From contig JAAVCH010000014.1 of assembly GCA_014802425.1 (NCBI GenBank), forward strand, positions 27,590 through 60,586: a stretch of DNA of 32,997 nt, given 5' to 3'. The number at the start of each line of letters is the position of its first letter. The stretch's first letter is position 1. Position numbers and translations under genes: made by a program. The DNA is from Bacteroides sp. (GTDB lineage Bacteria; Bacteroidota; Bacteroidia; Bacteroidales; Muribaculaceae). The notes below the pieces were generated by a model that worked only from the letters and a program-made list of their open reading frames with translations, was not told where the DNA came from and made no database searches. Positions 1-7,062 of this stretch are shown one piece after another.

Positions 1-341
1 TGGGCTTCCTTGTATTCTGCGGGGAGGGCGGCGTTGAACTGCTTCACCGCCTCGTTGACCTTCTCACTGAATTCCGTCTCGATGTTGTTGAAGAGAGCGC
101 GGAAGAAATTGCGCTTGGCCACGGCATATGCCTTGTGGTCTTCAAACGACTTGGTGTCGCGGCCGAAGAAAGTGTTGGCTTTGTTCTTCGCGTCCTCGAT
201 TGCACCAAGCACCTTACCTACTGCATCGGCGATGGCCTTGCGGTCAGCACCTTCGGCATTGTAGTAAGCCACCATCATTTCATTGATCACAGACGCTCCG
301 ATTTCATCGGCGTATTTCTTGAAGTTTCTTTTATTGGTCAT
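1..341 (-). CDS. Small conserved protein of unknown function, C-terminus cut by window edge
   Basis: This leftward reading frame starts at an ATG (339-341) and stays open for 113 codons to the window edge, so the C-terminus is missing. The visible part begins MTNKRNFKKYADEIGASV. It is rich in Lys, Glu and Ala, has no signal peptide or membrane segment, and looks like an all-helical cytoplasmic protein. A phrase near residues 100-113 (FNAALPAEYKEA) and the overall composition remind me of small uncharacterised proteins common in Bacteroidales, but I cannot name a domain. The 164-bp gap between it and the gene upstream (ending at 506) is AT-rich, so it probably has its own promoter there, although I see no clean TAnnTTTG box. 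Function unknown. Confidence 0.7.
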   Translation of the reverse strand, partial: MTNKRNFKKYADEIGASVINEMMVAYYNAEGADRKAIADAVGKVLGAIEDAKNKANTFFGRDTKSFEDHKAYAVAKRNFFRALFNNIETEFSEKVNEAVKQFNAALPAEYKEA

Positions 342-505
342 GATTTCCTATAATTTTTATATGGATTTCAAAGCATTTCAATATACTAACGTCTGAAACG
401 CCTGAATGTATTTTCAAATTCAGTTCTTTTTCCCATTCTCCGGGGTGAGTCACGATGATTCGCCTGTTCATCCGGGAAATATCCGGAATGAAAATTTGAC
501 GGGGG

Positions 506-1210
506 TCAGAATTCGAGGAGATCGGTGCGGAGGGTCGCCAGGTCGATGGTAAACAGCCTGTTGAATGCAGGCTCTCCGTTGCCGCTGAGGTATTTCAGCA
601 CCTCGGCGGCCTGAACCGAGGCTATGACGCTCGCCGCCGGCCCCATCACCCCCTCGATCATGCACGGAAGCATTTCCGGGTCGCCGTAAGGACGAGGGAA
701 ATAGTCGGCGAAACGCATGGAGACATTCTCCTCCCCGGTCTTGCCGCGTACACATGTGACCTGTCCCCGCCATCCGGCCACTCCGCCGATACATGCGGGG
801 AGTCCCAGACGCAGGCAGATATCGTCGATCATGTATTTGGAAGCCGGATTGTCGGTGGCATCCACCACGAATCCGTATCCGTCGAGCAAGCGGTCGGCGT
901 TGGAGTCGCGCAGCATCTCCACATGGGCGTCCACCCTTATGCAGGAGTTTAGCGCGCGCATACGTCGCGCCAGCGTTTCGGCCTTCCGGCATCCCGCGTC
1001 GCTCTCTTCGAAGAAGAGCTGGCGCTGAAGGTTGGTCACGTCGACAGTGTCGAAATCCGCTATACCGATGTGGCCCACTCCGGCGGCAGCCAGAAGCATA
1101 GCCACCTGACCGCCCAACGCGCCGCACCCTATGATGAAGACATCGGCTTCCGAGAGCCTCTTCTGACCCTCGGAGCCGATGACATTGATATTTCTAAGGT
1201 ATCTGTTCAA
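506..1210 (-). CDS. thiF: ThiF/MoeB/HesA-family adenylyltransferase (probable ThiS-activating enzyme)
   Basis: A 234-residue E1-like enzyme of the family that adenylates the C-terminal Gly-Gly of sulfur-carrier proteins such as ThiS or MoaD. It has an N-terminal RYLRNI segment, the nucleotide-binding loop IIGCGALGG (residues about 26-34), the acidic strand IADFD (about 50-54), NLQRQ with the family arginine (R63) and VDATDN (about 116-121). The C-terminal half is compact, and the paired CxxC zinc motifs of many MoeB/ThiF proteins are not visible; a single Cys remains in LPCMIEG. The window has a ThiS but no other ThiF, so ThiS is the likely partner, although the gene is about 9 kb from the thiamine cluster and on the other strand. 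The only start that fits the family N-terminus is TTG (1208-1210). No in-frame ATG or GTG lies between it and the upstream stop. MoeB or HesA cannot be excluded. Confidence 0.8.
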   Translation of the reverse strand: MNRYLRNINVIGSEGQKRLSEADVFIIGCGALGGQVAMLLAAAGVGHIGIADFDTVDVTNLQRQLFFEESDAGCRKAETLARRMRALNSCIRVDAHVEMLRDSNADRLLDGYGFVVDATDNPASKYMIDDICLRLGLPACIGGVAGWRGQVTCVRGKTGEENVSMRFADYFPRPYGDPEMLPCMIEGVMGPAASVIASVQAAEVLKYLSGNGEPAFNRLFTIDLATLRTDLLEF

Positions 1211-1230
1211 ATCTTTCTCATTTATGCACC

Positions 1231-1280
1231 CTCCCGGAGAAGGTCCGGATATGTCCTCTCCCGGAGGTGCGGATATGTGC
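1231..1280. repeat. Imperfect tandem repeat, two copies of about 25 bp, between glnA and thiF
   Basis: Copy one (1231-1256) and copy two (1258-1280) both begin CTCCCGGAG and both contain CGGATATGT, differing by a 2-3 nt gap and a few substitutions. The pair lies just upstream of the thiF-like start, in the 106-bp gap after the glnA stop. It may be a binding site or simple replication slippage. Confidence 0.6.
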
Positions 1281-1316
1281 CGGCGCTGTTAGGCGCGGCC
1301 AGTGTACGGGCCGTAA

Positions 1317-2822
1317 TCAGCCGCAGTGCCAGAACTTGCGCACCATCTCCAGCATGGCCTTGGGATTCCCCTCAAGCTTGCGGCGGAGGTTGGCGTCGTT
1401 GTGCTTGCGGAGCTTGGCCATAACGCCGTCGATGAGGGCCGGAGAGAACACTTCGTATTTCTCGAATGCGGCGCGGTCCTTCTCAAGAGCGTCGGCGGAA
1501 GCCTCGCAGCAGTCGGGAAGCGACTGGAGCTGTGCGAGTTTTTCCTTGTTGGCGTCGTTGTGGATGTTGACGTTGACGTAGAGGTCTTCGGCACGGCGGA
1601 GTGCTGTGGCGTCCTCAAAGGCCGTACGTGCGGCCACCACCATTCCGGCGATAAGCTGGTAAACGTCGGCCGAGCAGTCGGCCGAGCGGAGTTCGGCAGT
1701 CTGCTTCTGCGGAGCCTCGCTGCGTGTGTCCTCCTCAAGCGGGTTGGCCTGTGAGCACATATCGAGTTCGCCTGTCCATCCGAGGGGCACACGCACGAGC
1801 ACGCTGCGGTTACGGTCGCCCCAGCAGATTGAAGTCGGGGCCTCCTGGTGAGGCACGAGGCGGAAGTAGCTCGTGGGCACTTTATTGCCGAATGCGGTGA
1901 TGGCGGCGGCATGGTCGAGTATGCCCGTGATGGCGATCTTTGCCACATCGCTGAGCTTGCCGTCGGCGTCGGTCATCATGTTCTGACCGTCCTTCATTAT
2001 CTTGAAATGGATGTGGAGTCCTGAACCTGCCTTGCCGGCAGTGATCTTCGGAGCGAAAGTCACGTCATAGCCCTTGCGCGCGGCCAGCCCGCGTATGATC
2101 CATTTGGCGATCATGAGGTTGTCGGCCGCCTCCAAGGCCTTTACGGGGAGGAATTCAATCTCGTTCTGCTCGTAGATTTTGTCATCGAGCGTGAAGTTGC
2201 CCACTTCGTTATGGCCGTACTTGATTTTGCCTCCTGCCTGGGCGATCATTGCCATGCATTCAGTGCGGAAGTCGGAGAATTTCGAGTACGGAGCCGACTC
2301 GTGATAGCCCTTCTGGTCGGATGCGGGGAATGTGCCGGGATCCTCGGAGATGACGTAGTATTCCAGCTCGCCCATGGCGTAGAAATCCATTCCGGTCACT
2401 TCACGGAATGATTCCACTGCCTTGCGGAGAGTGAATTCAGGGCTGGAGTGGAGGGGCTTTCCCTCCTTGTCGAAGAAGGATGCCAGCATGGTGAGGGTCG
2501 GAATCTCAGCGAAGGGATCCACAAAGGCCGTGGCATAGCGGGGTATCACGTAGAGGTCGCTGTTGCCTGCCTCGATAAAGGGGAAGAGGGAGGATCCGTC
2601 CACACGCTCTCCATACGTGAGGATGGAGTCGAGATAGTCAGCGTCATTGATTACAAAGTTGAGGGTCTTGAGGCGATTGTCATCGGCAGGATACATGAAG
2701 TTGATCATGCGGATGCCGTTTTCTTCTACGAAACGGATGATGTCGCTCTTACGGAATTCCGTGGGCTCCTTCTGGAGGAACGCCACTACGGGATTCGGGC
2801 AAAGTTTGATGTTCTGGTTCAT
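1317..2822 (-). CDS. glnA: Glutamine synthetase, GSI-like
   Basis: A 501-residue glutamine synthetase that condenses ammonia and glutamate to glutamine using ATP, the main cytoplasmic route of ammonia assimilation. Visible family features in order are a beta-grasp-like N-terminal region with DGSSLF (about 75-80) and NSDLYVIPRY, the metal-binding strand GELEYY (about 151-156), GSGLHIHF with the catalytic-domain histidines (about 265-272), and an ATP/glutamate segment around WGDRNRSVLVRVP (about 334-346). The segment AELRSADCSADVYQLIAG corresponds to the usual RFPDPTANPY region. The length is close to the roughly 500 residues of this Bacteroidetes form, longer than the 445-470 of classical GSI and far shorter than GSIII. 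The ATG at 2820-2822 follows an 85-nt leader and a -7 box. It is probably monocistronic, or read through into thiF (106-bp gap). Confidence 0.93.
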   Translation of the reverse strand: MNQNIKLCPNPVVAFLQKEPTEFRKSDIIRFVEENGIRMINFMYPADDNRLKTLNFVINDADYLDSILTYGERVDGSSLFPFIEAGNSDLYVIPRYATAFVDPFAEIPTLTMLASFFDKEGKPLHSSPEFTLRKAVESFREVTGMDFYAMGELEYYVISEDPGTFPASDQKGYHESAPYSKFSDFRTECMAMIAQAGGKIKYGHNEVGNFTLDDKIYEQNEIEFLPVKALEAADNLMIAKWIIRGLAARKGYDVTFAPKITAGKAGSGLHIHFKIMKDGQNMMTDADGKLSDVAKIAITGILDHAAAITAFGNKVPTSYFRLVPHQEAPTSICWGDRNRSVLVRVPLGWTGELDMCSQANPLEEDTRSEAPQKQTAELRSADCSADVYQLIAGMVVAARTAFEDATALRRAEDLYVNVNIHNDANKEKLAQLQSLPDCCEASADALEKDRAAFEKYEVFSPALIDGVMAKLRKHNDANLRRKLEGNPKAMLEMVRKFWHCG

Positions 2823-2884
2823 GGTGTAGTTTTAAGGTATTAGGTTGGTCAGGTTCATGTGGCCGTTCGGGCCTTTTCGGCAAA

Positions 2885-2909
2885 CGCAACAGGGGCCGTC
2901 CCCTTTGCG
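2885..2909 (-). promoter_or_regulatory. Two-tier hairpin at the 5' end of the glnA leader
   Basis: Reading leftward, the predicted transcript begins with CGCAA A GGGG ACGG CCCC TG TTGCG, an inner 4-bp stem nested in an outer 5-bp stem. It starts 5-7 nt past the -7 box, so it would sit at or next to the transcript's 5' end, about 62 nt before the glnA start codon. Further along, GGCC-CGAAC-GGCC could form a second small stem. It could stabilise the mRNA or act in regulation; no known riboswitch consensus is seen. Confidence 0.4.
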
Positions 2910-2913
2910 ACTA

Positions 2914-2921
2914 CAAAAGTA
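2914..2921 (-). promoter_or_regulatory. Bacteroidetes -7 promoter element for glnA
   Basis: The minus strand reads TACTTTTG, an exact match to TAnnTTTG, in an AT-rich pocket of the 329-bp gap between glnA and rprY (2823-3151). No clear TTTG -33 box is present at the usual 19-21 nt upstream. Apart from this promoter, its leader hairpin and the rprY-side hairpin at 3082-3117, I see nothing else in this gap. Confidence 0.55.
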
Positions 2922-3081
2922 ATCATTTTTTCGATACGCCGATATCCTTATTGGATAAAAACGCTTTATTTACCGCACGCGCCGCAGCTTGCCGTCCACC
3001 GTCATGCCCTACCCCGCGCGTCCCTCTCCATACAATTCCCTCTCGGGGAGCTCCATAAGCAGACGGCACCATACAATACGC

Positions 3082-3117
3082 CACCCGCCGCGCAACCTGT
3101 AAGGAGCCCGGCGGGTG
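3082..3117 (-). terminator. Inverted repeat downstream of rprY, possible terminator
   Basis: CACCCGCCG (3082-3090) and CGGCGGGTG (3109-3117) are a perfect 9-bp inverted repeat with an 18-nt loop, about 35 nt past the rprY stop. There is no U-tract on the leftward side, so it may only be a 3'-end-protecting hairpin. Confidence 0.45.
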
Positions 3118-3151
3118 AAACCGTTTATGTTCTTTAAGCAAGCTTTCTGTT

Positions 3152-3859
3152 TTACTGTTCAGGATCGGGAGTGGGGGCGATCAGCTTGTAGCCCTTGCCG
3201 TGGACATTGATGATCTGGATATCGGGGTCACTCTTCAGGAGCTTGCGGAGTTTGGTGATATACACATCCATGCTGCGGGCATTGAAATAGTTGTCGTCGA
3301 CCCATATTGTCTTGAGGGCATAGTTGCGCTCAAGCACATCGTTGAGATGTTCGCAAAGGAGCGTGAGGAGCTCCGACTCTTTGGTGGTGAGTTTCGAGGT
3401 GGAATCTCCGGCCACAAGTACCTGTTTCTGAGTGTCGAACGTAAACTTGCCGAGCTTATAGGAAGTGACCTCGCGCTCGCGCTTGCCACGCACGCGGCGC
3501 AGGATGGCATTGATGCGCACCACGAGTTCCTCCATCGAGAAAGGCTTGGTGATATAGTCGTCGGCTCCGATCTTGAATCCTTCGAGCACGTCTTCCTTAA
3601 TGCTCTTGGCGGTAAGGAAGATGATGGGCACTTCCGAATTGACGTTGCGTATCTCCTGAGCCAGCGTGAATCCGTCCTTCTTGGGCATCATCACGTCAAG
3701 CACGCAGAGGTCATAACGGTTCTGCAGGAAGGCCTTATAACCTTTTTCTCCGTCGTTGCACAGGTCTGCGTTGTACCCCTTCGCCTGAAGAAACTCACGC
3801 AGGAGCATTCCCAGATTCTCATCATCTTCGCAGAGGAGAATTTTCATCTTATTATCCAT
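3152..3859 (-). CDS. rprY: Response regulator RprY, OmpR/PhoB family
   Basis: A 235-residue DNA-binding response regulator. The receiver domain has the acidic pair CEDDEN (residues 10-15), the phospho-acceptor Asp in VLDVMMP (D55), the conserved Thr in FLTAK and Lys in TKPFSMEE. It is followed by a winged-helix C-terminal domain (about 133-230) with the family ending NVHGKGYKLI. It closely resembles RprY of Bacteroides, the partner of the sensor RprX, and the kinase is encoded immediately upstream on the same strand. The pair has been tied to envelope and stress physiology in Bacteroides and Porphyromonas; the targets here cannot be read from the sequence. A 156-bp spacer separates it from rprX, unusually long for this pair, and the spacer contains a small ORF (3881-4003). 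The start at 3857-3859 (MDNKMKILL) is chosen because it directly precedes the receiver strand. Confidence 0.93.
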   Translation of the reverse strand: MDNKMKILLCEDDENLGMLLREFLQAKGYNADLCNDGEKGYKAFLQNRYDLCVLDVMMPKKDGFTLAQEIRNVNSEVPIIFLTAKSIKEDVLEGFKIGADDYITKPFSMEELVVRINAILRRVRGKREREVTSYKLGKFTFDTQKQVLVAGDSTSKLTTKESELLTLLCEHLNDVLERNYALKTIWVDDNYFNARSMDVYITKLRKLLKSDPDIQIINVHGKGYKLIAPTPDPEQ

Positions 3860-3880
3860 TTTGTGTGTCTTTTTATATTT

Positions 3881-4003
3881 TCAGTTTAAGGCGGAGGAGT
3901 ATACACGAATGGCTTCACTGCCTCTATCGGTGCTCGCCTCTTTAACAATCTCTAATATTTCAACACTTAATTTTTCGTTAAGTTCACCCTTTTTATAAGT
4001 CAT
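3881..4003 (-). CDS. Candidate 40-residue micro-protein between rprX and rprY
   Basis: On the leftward strand an ATG (4001-4003) opens a 41-codon frame that closes with TGA at 3881-3883. It starts only 12 nt after the rprX stop and ends 21 nt before the rprY start, so it fills the spacer almost exactly. The product begins MTYKKGELNEKLSVEILE and is predicted to be a charged, mostly helical, soluble peptide with no cysteines, signal peptide or membrane span. Codon choice is noticeably more AT-rich in its first half than in its neighbours. I do not recognise it. The tight fit and shared strand argue for a translated ORF in the two-component operon; the alternative is a chance ORF in an untranslated spacer. 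Confidence 0.45.
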   Translation of the reverse strand: MTYKKGELNEKLSVEILEIVKEASTDRGSEAIRVYSSALN

Positions 4004-4015
4004 CGGCCAACTTCG

Positions 4016-5530
4016 TCATTCCATATCCTCGGGAGTCTCCTCGGCGAGAGGCAGACGGATGATGAATTCGCTCCATTTGCCGTATTCGCTCTCCGCCGTG
4101 ATGGTGCCCCCGAAGATGGTGACCATCTTCTTGACATAGGCCAGTCCAAGCCCGAAGCCCTTGACATCGTGGCGGTTGCCGGTCGACACACGGTAGAATT
4201 TCTCGAATATGCGCTTGAGGTCCTCTTTTCTCAAGCCGATGCCGTTGTCGTGGATGCGGATCTCTATCTGGTCTGAGCCCACGTCGCGTGTCGACACCTT
4301 GAGTTCGGGAGCGGTATCCTCCTTCATGTACTTCAATGCATTGTCGAGAAGGTTGAATATGACGTTCGTGAAGTGCATCTCGTCGAGGCGTACTTCGGCA
4401 TTTGCGGCGTCAAGGTCCACGTCGATTCGGCCGCCATCCTTTTCAGCCTTTATCTTCTGGGTGTTGACCACATTGTAGATGATGCTGTTGACATTGACCA
4501 CCGAGAATTTCAGCGCGCTTCCGCCCGCGTCATCGTACATCGACATCTGCAGCACCTTCTCCACCTGGAAGCGCAGCCGCTTCGACTCCTCCCCTATCAC
4601 TTTGGCCAGATGCTTCAGTGTGCCGGGCGACTTGCCCACCGATTCATCACCCAGCATCTGCGCGGCAAGCGAAATGGTGGAGATGGGGGTCTTGAATTCG
4701 TGGGTCATGTTGTTGATGAAGTCTGTCTTCATTTCCGAGAGTTTCTTCTGGCGGAATATGAGGATGACCGTATAGAGGAATATCACGAGCAAAATGGCCG
4801 TCAGCGCCAGCGTCGGGATGATGAAGCGCACGGAGGAGAAAATATAGGAATCCCTTGTGGGGAACTCCACGATAAGCCGGTAGTTGGCACCGGCATTGGG
4901 AAAGAGCACAGCGGCATAGCGCGGAGCGTCCTCGGAGGTGATGAAGCCGTGCGTGCGGTAAAGATAGACTCCGTCAGCGCTCGTGACGGCGAATGTGAAC
5001 GGAAGCTCCACGCCGTTGGCCGCAAGTTCGTTCCGGAGAAGCTTGCGCACCTCCACCGAGTCAGCCCGCTCGGCCAGCGGGCGTGTCGGCGCTTCACGGA
5101 GTATATTTAGTATCACTTCGTTAAGGAGTCCATGCTGGTATTCGTACTGTTTCTTCAACGACTGCTGCAGACTGCGGTAGCTTTCCGTCACATCGGGCAT
5201 GGAGGAAGGATAGCGGATGGTATTGTCTATCCGCGCGCCGGAGGCCATGATTGCGGCCTGCGTCAGCTCGCTCTGGTCAGTGAAATGCGAATCGTACTCT
5301 CCGACTCCGTCGGCAGCGTCGAGCATCCTTACGTCTTCCTCAAGATAATGCAGAGTCTCGCGCCGCTCAAGCATCCCGACTGTGGAATGGAGCGAACGCA
5401 TCACGTTTTCCGAAAACTGACCCTCGCGCATCTTCACCATATTCTCCAGATACATTATCTGGAAGTAGAGCAATACGCCGAAGGTGACGGCCATTACCGC
5501 CGTCAGCATCCATATCAGAGATTTCTTCAT
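4016..5530 (-). CDS. rprX: Sensor histidine kinase RprX
   Basis: A 504-residue inner-membrane sensor kinase. It has an N-terminal membrane helix (about residues 5-26), a periplasmic sensing region (about 27-232), a second membrane helix (about 235-259) and the dimerisation/phospho-acceptor helix with His277 in FINNMTHEFKTPIS. The ATPase domain has an N-box NALKYMKED, a G1 box DNGIGLRKEDL, an F-box IFEKFYRV and a G2 box GFGLGLAYV. It would autophosphorylate and pass phosphate to the neighbouring RprY. The order rprX then rprY matches Bacteroides. The start at 5528-5530 (MKKSLIW) begins just before the first membrane helix. An inverted repeat (5554-5583) lies in its upstream region. Confidence 0.92.
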   Translation of the reverse strand: MKKSLIWMLTAVMAVTFGVLLYFQIMYLENMVKMREGQFSENVMRSLHSTVGMLERRETLHYLEEDVRMLDAADGVGEYDSHFTDQSELTQAAIMASGARIDNTIRYPSSMPDVTESYRSLQQSLKKQYEYQHGLLNEVILNILREAPTRPLAERADSVEVRKLLRNELAANGVELPFTFAVTSADGVYLYRTHGFITSEDAPRYAAVLFPNAGANYRLIVEFPTRDSYIFSSVRFIIPTLALTAILLVIFLYTVILIFRQKKLSEMKTDFINNMTHEFKTPISTISLAAQMLGDESVGKSPGTLKHLAKVIGEESKRLRFQVEKVLQMSMYDDAGGSALKFSVVNVNSIIYNVVNTQKIKAEKDGGRIDVDLDAANAEVRLDEMHFTNVIFNLLDNALKYMKEDTAPELKVSTRDVGSDQIEIRIHDNGIGLRKEDLKRIFEKFYRVSTGNRHDVKGFGLGLAYVKKMVTIFGGTITAESEYGKWSEFIIRLPLAEETPEDME

Positions 5531-5553
5531 ACAGTGTCCTATTGCTTGTCACA

Positions 5554-5583
5554 CCCGGAACACGATGGGAATACCCTTCCGGG
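5554..5583. promoter_or_regulatory. Compound hairpin in the rprX upstream region
   Basis: CCCGGAA (5554-5560) pairs perfectly with TTCCGGG (5577-5583), and inside it GGG (5567-5569) can pair with CCC (5574-5576). It lies 24 nt before the rprX start, so on the leftward transcript it would be a leader hairpin or a dyad operator. The rest of the divergent gap 5531-5750 holds no other clear signal except a weak -7-like box for the rightward gene. Confidence 0.4.
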
Positions 5584-5711
5584 CCTTTCACATAAATTAA
5601 CGCTCCACACTCCGGAATGTTTCAGTTTTCCGCCACGCCGCCCCCATTTTACCGCGCGCCCATCCACTTTCCCTCAATATTTCAGCCTCCTCCACGTTAT
5701 TATATGGATAG

Positions 5712-5719
5712 TATCTTTA
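5712..5719 (+). promoter_or_regulatory. Weak -7-like box upstream of the clostripain-like gene
   Basis: TATCTTTA differs from the Bacteroidetes TAnnTTTG element only in the last base and lies 31 nt before the ATG at 5751. No -33 TTTG is evident, so this is tentative. Confidence 0.35.
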
Positions 5720-5750
5720 TAGACTTAAACATTTTTCCATAATATCCTGC

Positions 5751-6977
5751 ATGACATTCAATAGACTCCGATTCATACATGGCGCGGCCCTGGGCCTGAC
5801 GATAGCCGGAGGCTCCCTTTTGGGAGGCTGCTCCAAGGACGAGCCCGTCACGCCTGCGATCACCCGTGCCGACAAGGGCGGGGTTCTTATTTACGCCGTC
5901 GCCTCCAATTCACTTGACACTTATTTTCCGGCCGACATGGCCGAGATAGAGCGCACGCTCCCACACCTTGACCTTTCGAAAGGGGAACTGTGGGTTTATT
6001 CGGTGCTCCCGAATTCAAAACCCACATTGAAGAAACTGACGGCCGCTCCCGATGGCTCCGCCGAGTGGAAGCTCGTCAAGGAATACGACCGAAACCAGTT
6101 CTCCACCGACCCGAAGCGCATATCGGGCGTCATCTCCGACTATATGGAGCTCTGCGATGCCGACACCCACGGACTTATCCTCTGGAGCCACGCCGCCTCG
6201 TGGAGTCCGGCGTTCTCCGACCATGCGGTGCCGCAGTCACGCTCGTCGGTGACCGTGGCCGACGGCTACTACCAGCCTACGGAGAACCAATGGTTCGGCC
6301 AGGATAAGCACAACGGCGTCTCCGACTATTGCGACCTCATCGAGCTTGAGGAGGCCATCCCGGACAATACGTTCGATTTCATATGGTTTGACTGCTGCTA
6401 TATGTCGGCTATCGAGGTGCTGTATCAGTTCAGGGACAAGACCCCGTACATCGTGGGATGCCCGACGGAGGTCAATGCCCTCGGCATGCCGTATGATGTC
6501 ACCATGCCCCACCTGCTCAAAAAGGATTTCAACCTTGTGGGAGCCGCCAAGGCCATGGCCGAGACATACCTCAATGACAATGCCGTGATGACCATAGCGG
6601 TGATCGACACCTCAGCGCTTGAAGATGTGGCCGCCATAGCGGAGAAGGCCGTCACAGGAGAGCGTGTATCTCCGTCGAAGCTCCAGAAATACAGCCGACA
6701 GTCGTATGCCTTCTATGATTTCGGCCAGTACACCCGCACCTGGGGCGAAAGCCTCGGAGATGAGTGGAGCACTCCTGAGTTCAACGCGGCCATGGACCGC
6801 ATGGTGGTCTATAAGGCAGCATCCGCGCGCGACTTCAACGGACGCGAAATCAAGCCCGAGAACTTCAGTGGCGTCTCCTGCCATTATTTCTACGCCCTCA
6901 CCGATGACCCCAAGACAGAGTACTATAAATCCCTCGACTGGTTCAAGCGCGTCTATCCCCGCTTTCCCGGGCTTTGA
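5751..6977 (+). CDS. Clostripain-related cysteine peptidase (family C11), lipoprotein
   Basis: A 408-residue secreted lipoprotein with a hydrophobic signal and the lipobox LLGGC (Cys27 is the predicted lipidation site). The mature part matches the C11/clostripain fold. The first catalytic block is LILWSHAAS, with the presumed catalytic His147 in the position of the usual LILWDHG. The second is FIWFDCCYMSAIEV, aligning with FDACLMA of the family, which makes Cys216 the likely nucleophile (Cys215 is next to it). C11 enzymes usually cleave after Arg or Lys, often after self-processing. Related lipoproteins are frequent in gut Bacteroidales; their substrates are mostly unknown. It stands alone, divergent from rprX, with 85 bp to the next gene. 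The lipobox places the start at 5751. Confidence 0.85.
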   Translation: MTFNRLRFIHGAALGLTIAGGSLLGGCSKDEPVTPAITRADKGGVLIYAVASNSLDTYFPADMAEIERTLPHLDLSKGELWVYSVLPNSKPTLKKLTAAPDGSAEWKLVKEYDRNQFSTDPKRISGVISDYMELCDADTHGLILWSHAASWSPAFSDHAVPQSRSSVTVADGYYQPTENQWFGQDKHNGVSDYCDLIELEEAIPDNTFDFIWFDCCYMSAIEVLYQFRDKTPYIVGCPTEVNALGMPYDVTMPHLLKKDFNLVGAAKAMAETYLNDNAVMTIAVIDTSALEDVAAIAEKAVTGERVSPSKLQKYSRQSYAFYDFGQYTRTWGESLGDEWSTPEFNAAMDRMVVYKAASARDFNGREIKPENFSGVSCHYFYALTDDPKTEYYKSLDWFKRVYPRFPGL

Positions 6978-7062
6978 CATGACGCGCACATTCCACGGCC
7001 CCCACACCGGCGAACCGGACGGCGCATAACGCAGCATCAGTGCAAACCATCAGACATACGAC

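Noticed and set aside
331..471. A 46-residue minus-strand ORF upstream of the truncated first gene
   Set aside because: It overlaps the start of the first gene in another frame and shows no protein-like pattern; the AT-rich DNA there is better explained as promoter region.
3205..3222. A TGATCTGGAT string reminiscent of the 3' part of a THI box
   Set aside because: It lies inside the rprY coding sequence on the opposite strand and has no partner motifs.
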